From NCBI GenBank assembly GCA_012516115.1, contig JAAYXC010000397.1, positions 1 to 5,346 of the forward strand: a DNA stretch of 5,346 bases, in the 5' to 3' direction. A model generated the notes under the pieces. The model worked only from the letters and a program-made list of their open reading frames with translations. It ran no database searches and was not told the origin of the DNA. The DNA comes from Bacillota bacterium. Lineage in GTDB: Bacteria > Bacillota > UBA4882 > JAAYXC01. The position numbers were made by a program, and so were the translations under genes. This document shows positions 1-5,005 of this stretch, piece after piece (position 1 is the stretch's first letter; the number at the start of each line of letters is the position of its first letter).

Positions 1-3
1 AGG

Positions 4-101
4 CAAGAGGGGAAAGGCGAAAGGCATGAGACTAAAAGCATAAGGGGAAAGGGAAAAGGCAAAAGGGGATAGGGAAAAAGAAAAAGACGAAAAGACGACC
101 G
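4..101 (+). repeat. Degenerate heptamer (7-base) purine repeat array
   Basis: From position 4 the sequence parses without gaps into fourteen 7-base units: caagagg, ggaaagg, cgaaagg, catgaga, ctaaaag, cataagg, ggaaagg, gaaaagg, caaaagg, ggatagg, gaaaaag, aaaaaga, cgaaaag, acgaccg. The consensus is roughly NNAAARG. Between 42 and 87 only two bases (60 and 70) are pyrimidines. The array ends about seven bases before the ribosome binding site of the hydrolase gene and may run leftward out of the window. The frame of the hydrolase stays open through it back to a stop at 33-35, but composition argues against coding. Function is unknown. I recall similar degenerate short-period arrays between genes in many bacterial genomes, but cannot confirm a family here. 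Confidence 0.75.
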
Positions 102-107
102 GGGGCG

Positions 108-114
108 AAAGGAG
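108..114 (+). promoter_or_regulatory. Ribosome binding site of the hydrolase gene
   Basis: The sequence aaaggag ends eight bases before the GTG at 123, a standard spacing. This decides the start, because the same frame is open further upstream through the purine repeat and no ATG in that stretch has a comparable site. Confidence 0.8.
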
Positions 115-122
115 TTAAGAGC

Positions 123-2168
123 GTGATCCGATTGTTGAGCGACGCCGGCCGGCCGCTCGTCGGCGCCTATTATTTCTTCCGCGGGGATCTGGCCAAGGCC
201 GAGGAGGACTTGGCCGTCCTGGCGGAAGCGGGGGTCAACCACCTCTGGCTTTTCATCGACGAGTATTTCCGCAAGGACGAACCGCGGCCCCGCGATGAGT
301 TCGCGGCCTTCCTGAAGCTTTTGGAGAGGATGGACCTCCTCTTCGTCCCGGTGGTGGGCCAGTTCATCTCCATCGAGAAGCGCCCCGAGGTGAGGATCCG
401 GACGGCCGACGGCGGCTTCTCCTCCGACCCGCGGTACTGGAACATGGGCTGCTTCCGCCACCCTACGAACCTGGCATGGGCCCTCCACGAGGTGCGGGAA
501 TTCCTCCGCGCCTATAAAGACTCACCCCGCCTTTTCCGGATCGGTGGGAAGATCCTCATGAGCTTCGTCCACGAAGCCTACTACCGCACGGGCACCCCGG
601 AGATGGGCGGGGAGGCCATGAAACCTTCCTGTTACTGCCCGTACTGCCGGGAGTCCTTCCTCGACTGGCTGCGGGAGAAATACGAAACCACCGAGGCGTT
701 CAACGCGGCCCATACCGTGCAGATCGGCGCGTGGGACGGCCTGCCTCTGCCGGCGGGGCCGGAACCCGACCCCACGCTCTGGCTCGAATGGATCGACCAC
801 CACGCCCAGGCCATCCCGGATTTCCTGCGCGCGCTCATCCGGGCGGCCAAGGCCGAGGCGCCGGTCGGCTCGACCCATGAATGCAACGACTTCTACCCCG
901 TCTCCTGGCAGACGGTCCTCACCGGGAACGACATCTGGCGGATGGCATCCGAGATCGAGATCGGCCACGAGGACATGTACCCCCTGGAGTTCGACCAGCA
1001 GTACCAGATCTACCCTTACGGCCTGATGAAGGACATTATGCGGAGCGCCATGGACTTCACCCGGCCCTACACCGGGAACGGCCAGGCCTTCACCCCTTGG
1101 GTCGTCCCGGCCGGCCTGCCCGAAAACAGCATGTTGGAGCAGGTCTACACCACCCTCATCCACGAGGCCACGGGGCTCGTCTGGTGGCTCGGGAAGGACC
1201 GGGGACTCTGGCGAAAGACGGCGGAACCCAACCGCATCCTCGCCCGCTGGCTGCCGCAAGCCGGGGAACTCGAGGCGGCGCGGCCGGAGATCGCCCTCTT
1301 CTACTCCTACACCACCCTGGCCCTGACCCGGAACGACCGGCACACCCTCGACCTCGTCCTCCTCTACACCGCCCTCCGGCAGCTCGGTTTTCCGGTCGAT
1401 GTGTTAAGCGAGCGACAGGTCGAGGACGGTCTCCTCGAAGACCGGGGCTACCGGCTCGTCCTCCTCCCTTCCGTGGCCGCCCTCCCTCCGGCGACCCGCG
1501 CCGCGCTTTACCGCTTCGCCGAAAAAGGCGGGACGGTCCTCGCCGACGCTGCCGAGGCAAGATGGCCCGCCTACGCCCCCCTTCTCTCGTGGGACGTTCC
1601 GGCATCCAGGCCGCGCTTTTATGCGGCTAAAAACGGAGAAAAAGAACTCTTCATTCCCGTGGAATCGCCCCTGGTCGGAAGACCGGTCTTTACCGGCGGA
1701 AGCGGAGAAGAGGTCTTGGCCTCCTTCGACGACGGCGCGCCGGCGGTGGTCCTCTGGCCGGTGGGCCGCGGCCGTATCATCGGCCTCGGTTCCATGCTCG
1801 GGGTGGACTTCGCGAATTACCCCGGCCATCTGCATCTTAACCAAATGTTCCCCTTCCTCATCCGCATGAACGACGACGCCCGCAAGCTCCTCCGGCGGCT
1901 CTGTATGGCGGCCGGGGTCGCGCCGCCCGCCTACGCCACGGATCCCGGGGTGGAGGTCGGGGTCTTCAACCGTGGGGAAAGGGAACTCGTGTGTTTCGTG
2001 GCCAACCACCGGCCGGAGAAGGTGGTGACCCAGATCGTCCTCCCGGCGGCCGGGGGACTCGTCGAGACGAACCTTGCCCCGGCCGTAACTTCCTCCGACG
2101 CCGAAGGACTCCGGGTGACGGTGGACCTTGCGGCCCTCGCCGGGGGCTGGCTGGTGGCCGCGAAGTGA
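123..2168 (+). CDS. Family 42-like glycoside hydrolase (beta-galactosidase superfamily)
   Basis: A 681-residue protein, about the length of GH42 beta-galactosidases, which cleave terminal galactosides or related sugars. It starts at GTG with a good ribosome binding site. There is no signal peptide, so it is probably cytoplasmic. A TIM-barrel-like part covers about residues 10-380: first strand at VGAYYFF (13-19), then a Cys cluster CYCPYCRESFLDWLREKY (170-187). This matches the GH42 pattern of a metal-binding Cys trio followed by a Trp-Leu helix. HE at 150-151 just before it lies where GH42 has its Asn-Glu acid/base pair. Residues 388-590 look like the GH42 trimerisation domain, a class I amidotransferase-like fold (EIALFYSYTT, YRLVLLPSVAAL, EKGGTVLADAAE). 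Residues 605-681 resemble the C-terminal beta domain. The second catalytic Glu is not evident: around 315-325 the sequence is YTGNGQAFT where GH42 usually has a Met-Glu-Gln type motif. The superfamily is fairly sure; activity and substrate are not. It probably shares a transcript with the transporter downstream. Confidence 0.85.
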   Translation: MIRLLSDAGRPLVGAYYFFRGDLAKAEEDLAVLAEAGVNHLWLFIDEYFRKDEPRPRDEFAAFLKLLERMDLLFVPVVGQFISIEKRPEVRIRTADGGFSSDPRYWNMGCFRHPTNLAWALHEVREFLRAYKDSPRLFRIGGKILMSFVHEAYYRTGTPEMGGEAMKPSCYCPYCRESFLDWLREKYETTEAFNAAHTVQIGAWDGLPLPAGPEPDPTLWLEWIDHHAQAIPDFLRALIRAAKAEAPVGSTHECNDFYPVSWQTVLTGNDIWRMASEIEIGHEDMYPLEFDQQYQIYPYGLMKDIMRSAMDFTRPYTGNGQAFTPWVVPAGLPENSMLEQVYTTLIHEATGLVWWLGKDRGLWRKTAEPNRILARWLPQAGELEAARPEIALFYSYTTLALTRNDRHTLDLVLLYTALRQLGFPVDVLSERQVEDGLLEDRGYRLVLLPSVAALPPATRAALYRFAEKGGTVLADAAEARWPAYAPLLSWDVPASRPRFYAAKNGEKELFIPVESPLVGRPVFTGGSGEEVLASFDDGAPAVVLWPVGRGRIIGLGSMLGVDFANYPGHLHLNQMFPFLIRMNDDARKLLRRLCMAAGVAPPAYATDPGVEVGVFNRGERELVCFVANHRPEKVVTQIVLPAAGGLVETNLAPAVTSSDAEGLRVTVDLAALAGGWLVAAK

Positions 2169-2219
2169 ATCACGAAACGCGAAAGCCGGAGATACTCGCC
2201 GAAAGGAAAGCGACCGTTC

Positions 2220-3110
2220 ATGGACGACGCGCAAAAACGCCCCAAAGCCTTACTCTTTTTGGTCATTACCGCGGTACTCTGGAGTTCCGGTGGGTTATTC
2301 ATCAAGCTCGTCCCCTGGCACCCCCTGGCCATCGCCGGGGTGCGCAGCGCCGTCGCCTTCCTCTTTTTCCTGGCCTTCATCCGCCGCCCGAAGGGTAAAC
2401 GGTCCGCCACCCAAATCGGTGCCGCGGTGGCCTACGCCGCCATGGTCATCCTCTTCGTCTCCGCCACCAAACTCACCACGGCCGCCAACGCGATCCTCCT
2501 CCAATATACCTCCCCGGTCTACGTGGCCCTCTTTTCCGGGTGGTTCCTGGGGGAAAAGATCTCCCGTCTGGACTGGATGGTCCTGGGTTTGGTCATGGGC
2601 GGCCTGGTCCTCTTCTTCCTGGACGGGATCTCTTTTGCCGGCTGGCTGGGCAACATCCTGGCCGGGCTGGCGGGAGTAGCCAACGCCGCCCTCGTTCTGC
2701 TCCTGCGCAAGCAGAAGGAGACCTCCACCAATAACGAAACGGTTCTCCTGGGGAACCTGTTTGCCGCCCTCATCGGGTTGCCCTTCTGTTTCCTGGGCGG
2801 CCCGGCCCCCGGCCTCACCGGATGGTTGGCCCTGCTTTTTTTGGGCGTCTTTCAATTGGGACTCTCGTATGCCTGCTATACCTGGTCCATTAGACATGTC
2901 ACCGCCCTGGAAGCCATTCTGGTGCCGATCGTCGAACCGTTGCTCAACCCGGTCTGGGTCTTCCTGCGCCTGGGCGAACGGCCGGGCCCCTGGGCGATGG
3001 TCGGCGGCGCGGTGGTCATCATCACGATCACCCTCCGCTGCCTCTCGGCCGAAAGAAAGACCGGGAAGTCGGTCACCGTGGAATACAGATCGGCTCCCCG
3101 GCCTGGATGA
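2220..3110 (+). CDS. EamA/DMT-family membrane transporter
   Basis: A 296-residue membrane protein of the drug/metabolite transporter superfamily. These proteins move amino acids, nucleotide sugars or other small metabolites across the cytoplasmic membrane, often as exporters. Two EamA repeats of five helices each are visible, about residues 10-135 and 147-272. Both end in the usual pattern: LLQYTSPVYVALFSGWFLGE (93-112) in the first and ILVPIVEPLLNPVWVFLRLG (233-252) in the second. WSSGGLFIK (21-29) is the typical first-helix motif. The ATG at 2220 has a modest ribosome binding site (aaagga, 2202-2207) with a longish 12-base spacer. It follows the hydrolase stop by 51 bases on the same strand, so co-transcription is likely. 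The last 20 or so residues form a charged tail beyond the final helix. The last 38 bases overlap the end of the convergent LysM gene, suggesting the original stop was lost and the tail extended. The transported substrate cannot be inferred. Confidence 0.92.
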   Translation: MDDAQKRPKALLFLVITAVLWSSGGLFIKLVPWHPLAIAGVRSAVAFLFFLAFIRRPKGKRSATQIGAAVAYAAMVILFVSATKLTTAANAILLQYTSPVYVALFSGWFLGEKISRLDWMVLGLVMGGLVLFFLDGISFAGWLGNILAGLAGVANAALVLLLRKQKETSTNNETVLLGNLFAALIGLPFCFLGGPAPGLTGWLALLFLGVFQLGLSYACYTWSIRHVTALEAILVPIVEPLLNPVWVFLRLGERPGPWAMVGGAVVIITITLRCLSAERKTGKSVTVEYRSAPRPG

Positions 3111-3750
3111 CGTTCGGATCCTGGATCTGGGGGTTGGCCCGGAGGAGATCGGCCAAGGCCACCCCGAAGCGCCGGGCGATGGAGGAAAGAGTATCACCCG
3201 GTCTTACCACGTAGATCGAACCACCGAAGCAGGGAAGGGGACCCCCACCCGGCGAAGGCGGCAGGCAGATCTGCTGGCCGATCTGGAGGTTCTCCGGATC
3301 CACCCCGGGATTGGCCGCCAAAAGCGCGTCGATGGTGTAGCCGAACCGGCGGGCCAGGCCGAAGAAAGTATCCCCGGGCTGGATGGTATAAAGTCGGCCC
3401 GGGCACTCTTCCACCGGCGGCGGAGGAGCGGGCACGCAGATCCGCTGCCCGATCTGAAGGGCGTTCGGGTCGACGCCGGGGTTGGCGGCGGCCAGGGCCG
3501 GGACGGCGATGCCGACGCGCCGGGCGATGCTGAAGAAGGTGTCGCCCGTGCGGATGATGTACGGAAAACCGCCCGGGCACGGTCCGGGCGGCGGCGCCAC
3601 GGGGATGCAGACCACCTGGCCTAGCTGGAGGTTCTGCGGATCCGCCCCCGGGTTGGCGGCGATGAGCGCCATGACGCTGGTGTTGAAGCGCCTGGCCAGA
3701 CCGAAGAAGGAGTCGCCGGGCCGGATGGTGTAGAGGGTCCCGCCCGGGCA
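3073..3750 (-). repeat. Four tandem coding repeats (about 171-174 bases each) in the LysM gene
   Basis: Counting from each opening Cys codon, the units start at 3750, 3579, 3405 and 3231 and run leftward, with lengths of 171, 174 and 174 bases and a shorter last unit. Units 1 and 3 are the closest pair at protein level (both share FFGLARRF and AANPG). The last unit is the most diverged (CFGG opening, ANPQIQDPN in place of ANPGVDPN). This is the result of internal duplication of a LysM module, not a noncoding array. Confidence 0.85.
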
Positions 3751-3789
3751 GGATGGGATCTGGTTCGAGGCAACGGTGCGGTCGATCAT
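3073..3789 (-). CDS. Protein of four Cys-framed LysM repeats
   Basis: A 238-residue protein made almost wholly of four LysM domains (about residues 18-63, 75-120, 132-177, 191-237). LysM binds N-acetylglucosamine-containing glycans such as peptidoglycan. Each repeat has YxI/VRPGD-type opening, ARRF helix, and an ANPG...LQ.GQ..CIP ending. Each is bracketed by two Cys at nearly constant spacing: 14/61, 71/118, 129/175 and 187/235. There is no catalytic domain and no obvious signal peptide or anchor; the first 13 residues are MIDRTVASNQIPS. In spore-forming Firmicutes, LysM proteins without signal peptides can be spore-coat or envelope components loaded from the mother cell, so this is one possibility, not shown here. 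Linkers are Pro-rich (APPPGP, APPPPVEE). The ATG at 3789 has a strong ribosome binding site. The 3' end overlaps the convergent transporter gene by 38 bases, leaving no room for a terminator between them. Confidence 0.92.
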   Translation of the reverse strand: MIDRTVASNQIPSCPGGTLYTIRPGDSFFGLARRFNTSVMALIAANPGADPQNLQLGQVVCIPVAPPPGPCPGGFPYIIRTGDTFFSIARRVGIAVPALAAANPGVDPNALQIGQRICVPAPPPPVEECPGRLYTIQPGDTFFGLARRFGYTIDALLAANPGVDPENLQIGQQICLPPSPGGGPLPCFGGSIYVVRPGDTLSSIARRFGVALADLLRANPQIQDPNVIQAGEPICIPR

Positions 3790-3800
3790 GTTCCTTCCTC
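3790..3800 (-). promoter_or_regulatory. Ribosome binding site of the LysM gene
   Basis: Read on the - strand, gaggaaggaac directly precedes the ATG at 3789. The aggaagg core is a strong purine Shine-Dalgarno match at short spacing and supports this start. Confidence 0.75.
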
Positions 3801-3815
3801 CCGAAGATCCTCCGG

Positions 3816-3835
3816 CGCCCGCGACGGCGCGGGCG
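3816..3835 (-). promoter_or_regulatory. GC hairpin in the leader of the LysM gene
   Basis: Perfect 8-base arms cgcccgcg (3816-3823) and cgcgggcg (3828-3835) enclose a 4-base loop. It lies 26 bases upstream of the LysM start codon and just above the ribosome binding site. There is no T-run after it on either strand, so it is not a standard terminator. It could be a leader structure or a protein-binding palindrome. A weak TTTAAT at 3847-3852 (- strand) could be a -10 box, but I see no matching -35. Confidence 0.35.
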
Positions 3836-3900
3836 TGCCGCAGGTATTAAACGGCGATCCCATCCTATGCGGGGAGTGGATTGGCGTGCGCACTGGTTTT

Positions 3901-3939
3901 GATGAAAGAATAAATGACGGCGGCCTGAAGACCGCCGCC
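3901..3939 (-). terminator. Intrinsic terminator after the vapBC operon
   Basis: On the - strand, arms at 3930-3939 and 3916-3925 form a 10-base stem (two G-T wobbles) with a TTCA loop. It is followed by the T-rich run ATTTATTCTTT (3915-3905). It lies 57 bases beyond the VapC stop and ahead of the LysM gene, so it should end vapBC transcription and separate it from lysM. There is no T-run on the + strand side, so it works leftward only. The T-run is interrupted, so efficiency may be partial. Confidence 0.65.
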
Positions 3940-3995
3940 CACAGCCCGGAAAGCCCTCCGGACGGAAACCGGAATCTCAAAAATATCTCATTCGA

Positions 3996-4418
3996 CTATT
4001 TCAACTCCGGCACGGTCTCAAGCCCCATCATGCGGAAGTGACGATCGAGGGTCAAAGCCGTCCGGATCTTCTCGCGCCGGCAGAGGGCCAAGCCGGTGCA
4101 GTCGGCCATGGAGAGATCCCAGTCGGCATAGCGGAGAAAGATCGTCCAGGCCTGCGCGAAGAGATCCTCATCGACCCAAACCAGTCTCAGGCACCCCTTC
4201 TCCACGGCCTCCCGGATCGCCTCCCGGAACTCCACCGCCGCTCGATGCCCCGCCCGATAACGGAGGAAGGTGATGGGCTCCGCGATCGTGTCGCTGGTGG
4301 TCATGGGCCGCGCCCCGCGGCCCAGCATCTCGCGCCACACGGCGGCGACCGCCTCGTGATGGGGCTCCTTCGCGGCCGCGAGGGCGATCCAGGCAGAGGT
4401 GTCGACGAAGAGCTTCAT
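3996..4418 (-). CDS. vapC: VapC-type PIN-domain ribonuclease toxin
   Basis: A 140-residue PIN-domain protein, the normal length for VapC toxins. These are magnesium-dependent endoribonucleases that stop growth by cutting RNA, typically tRNA or rRNA, when not held by their antitoxin. The N-terminal VDTSAWIAL (5-13) carries the first acidic residue D6. E47 in the TIAEPITFLRYR helix, D106 in DLSMADCTGLAL and D125 in TLDRHF complete the acidic cluster expected of an active PIN domain, so it looks intact. ATG at 4418 overlaps the antitoxin stop as ATGA, which points to translational coupling; only a weak purine site (gaag) precedes it. It is the second gene of a two-gene - strand operon and is followed by a terminator. 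The RNA target cannot be predicted. Confidence 0.9.
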   Translation of the reverse strand: MKLFVDTSAWIALAAAKEPHHEAVAAVWREMLGRGARPMTTSDTIAEPITFLRYRAGHRAAVEFREAIREAVEKGCLRLVWVDEDLFAQAWTIFLRYADWDLSMADCTGLALCRREKIRTALTLDRHFRMMGLETVPELK

Positions 4419-4687
4419 CGATCTTCACGCCCGCGCCCGCCACCGTAAAGGTAACGGTCGTGTTCCACTGCCGCGTCGGTCGGCAGTTCGCCGCCGAAGA
4501 TGCCGATCAGGCGAAAGAGGGGATCCTCCTCTTCGGGTTTTGCCGCCGATTCGCCGGCCTTGGCCAGGTAGGCGTCGATCGCCTCCCTGATCAGAGAGGC
4601 CTCCGAGACGCCCCGCTTTTGGGCCAGCTTCTTCAGGCGTTCGTTGCTCCTGGCATCGAGATAGATCTGCTTTCGCTCCATGGCCAT
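4415..4687 (-). CDS. vapB: Ribbon-helix-helix antitoxin of the VapBC pair
   Basis: A 90-residue antitoxin from ATG 4687. The N-terminus (ERKQIYLD, residues 4-11, then RLKKLAQKRGVSEASLIREA) is a ribbon-helix-helix DNA-binding fold: one strand followed by two helices. After an acidic linker (AKPEEEDPLF) the C-terminal segment DAAVEHDRYLYGG matches the toxin-binding tail of VapB proteins, which wraps the PIN domain and blocks its active site. I prefer ATG 4687 over GTG 4696 because the sequence aggcggtgatc lies eight bases upstream (core to ATG). It matches the ideal aggaggtgatc at all but one base, and it contains that GTG. ATG 4681 is also possible but spaced less well. The gene ends in a four-base ATGA overlap with vapC. 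It probably represses its own promoter through the palindrome upstream. Confidence 0.88.
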   Translation of the reverse strand: MAMERKQIYLDARSNERLKKLAQKRGVSEASLIREAIDAYLAKAGESAAKPEEEDPLFRLIGIFGGELPTDAAVEHDRYLYGGGRGREDR

Positions 4688-4690
4688 GGG

Positions 4691-4701
4691 GATCACCGCC
4701 T
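4691..4701 (-). promoter_or_regulatory. Extended Shine-Dalgarno site that sets the vapB start
   Basis: On the - strand aggcggtgatc matches the extended anti-16S complement aggaggtgatc with one mismatch. It spans the alternative GTG start at 4696, making that start unlikely and favouring ATG 4687. Confidence 0.6.
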
Positions 4702-4720
4702 GATGTATATGTCTAGATTT

Positions 4721-4748
4721 ATTGTAATGTATACATTAGATGGAGCAA
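4721..4748 (-). promoter_or_regulatory. Promoter of the vapBC operon
   Basis: On the - strand, TACAAT (4726-4721) is a five-of-six match to the -10 consensus. TTGCTC (4748-4743) keeps the TTG of the -35 box with a 16-base spacer. The region is strikingly AT-rich against GC-rich surroundings. Transcription would start near 4713-4715, a short leader before vapB. Confidence 0.5.
4725..4738. promoter_or_regulatory. Perfect 14-base palindrome, likely VapB operator
   Basis: TAATGTATACATTA is a perfect inverted repeat lying in the spacer and edge of the -10 box of the vapBC promoter. The core ATGTATA (4728-4734) recurs at 4703-4709, 25 bases nearer vapB, as a single half-site. Ribbon-helix-helix antitoxins usually bind such short palindromes cooperatively to repress their own operon; the link to this VapB is inferred from position. 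Confidence 0.6.
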
Positions 4749-4962
4749 GAGAGGCCTCGGAGAGTGCCTCCGCCTCTGCGGGGGCTTGTAAGGTCGATCC
4801 TACGCGAAGACGCGAAGGGCGAAAAGGAAATGAACGGGCCGCCTGGCAGAGTGGCCCTCGTCCAAACCGTCCTCTCGGTCTTTCTCGTCTCCAGGCGCGC
4901 GTTTAGCTGCTCCAGGAGGTTGCCCCTACCCATCACGGAGATGCTGCCGATCTTCTTTTTAT
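4749..4962. other. Gene-poor spacer upstream of vapBC
   Basis: No convincing gene is seen between the vapBC promoter and the array at 4963. The stretch holds the 9-base array at 4801-4836 and a 66-codon - strand open frame (4736-4936, MGRGNLLEQLNARLETRKTE near its start). That frame has no ribosome binding site and runs across both the array and the vapBC promoter. I leave it unannotated as a gene. No tRNA-like or terminator-like fold stands out. Confidence 0.5.
4801..4836 (+). repeat. Degenerate 9-base repeat array (GCGAAG type)
   Basis: The stretch reads as 9-base units tacgcgaag, acgcgaagg, gcgaaaagg, aaatgaacg. The first three share a GCGAA core at constant phase; the fourth is marginal. 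Purines dominate on the + strand. I recall similar gcgaag/gcaaag phrases between genes in many bacteria, with no known function. Confidence 0.5.
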
Positions 4963-5005
4963 CCTTTCTCCGTGAGCCCCTCTGTGCCCTCCGCGCCTCT
5001 GTGGT
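4963..5005 (-). repeat. Degenerate 9-base repeat array (CACAGAGG type)
   Basis: Read on the - strand from 5004: ccacagagg, cgcggaggg, cacagaggg, gctcacgga, then gaaagg. The units hold a 9-base phase, with CACAGAGG repeated exactly in the first and third. The array starts directly after the TGA (5008-5006) of the broken gene to its right. Translated in either direction it yields the low-complexity peptides often misannotated as small hypothetical proteins (NHRGAEGTEG; LCALRASVV). I recall closely similar sequences scattered between genes across unrelated bacteria; their origin is not known to me. Confidence 0.65.

Noticed and set aside
1..122. Promoter for the hydrolase-transporter pair
   Set aside because: The purine-only composition leaves no credible -35/-10 pair; the promoter probably lies left of the window or is of an unusual type.
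522..1343. 273-codon open frame on the - strand
   Set aside because: It lies wholly antisense to the hydrolase gene, whose domains are clear. Long antisense frames are expected in GC-rich coding DNA, and the translation is Gly/Arg/Pro/Val-rich without recognisable motifs.
1404..2234. 276-codon open frame on the - strand
   Set aside because: Antisense shadow of the hydrolase gene with a His/Arg/Gly-rich translation and no domain.
2295..3197. 300-codon open frame on the - strand
   Set aside because: Antisense to the transporter, with a Gln/Gly/Asp-rich low-complexity translation; the + strand helices and EamA motifs are unmistakable.
2761..3624. 287-codon + strand frame crossing the transporter end and the LysM gene
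   Set aside because: It is out of frame with the transporter and antisense to the LysM repeats, which are certain. Its apparent repeats are only the mirror of the LysM repeats.
3073..3750. Regular repeats that might suggest a CRISPR array
   Set aside because: The period is about 171-174 bases, the repeats are diverged and fully coding as LysM domains, with no short identical repeats or spacers.
3816..3835. GC hairpin considered as a terminator
   Set aside because: No T-run follows it on either strand; it is kept only as a possible leader structure.
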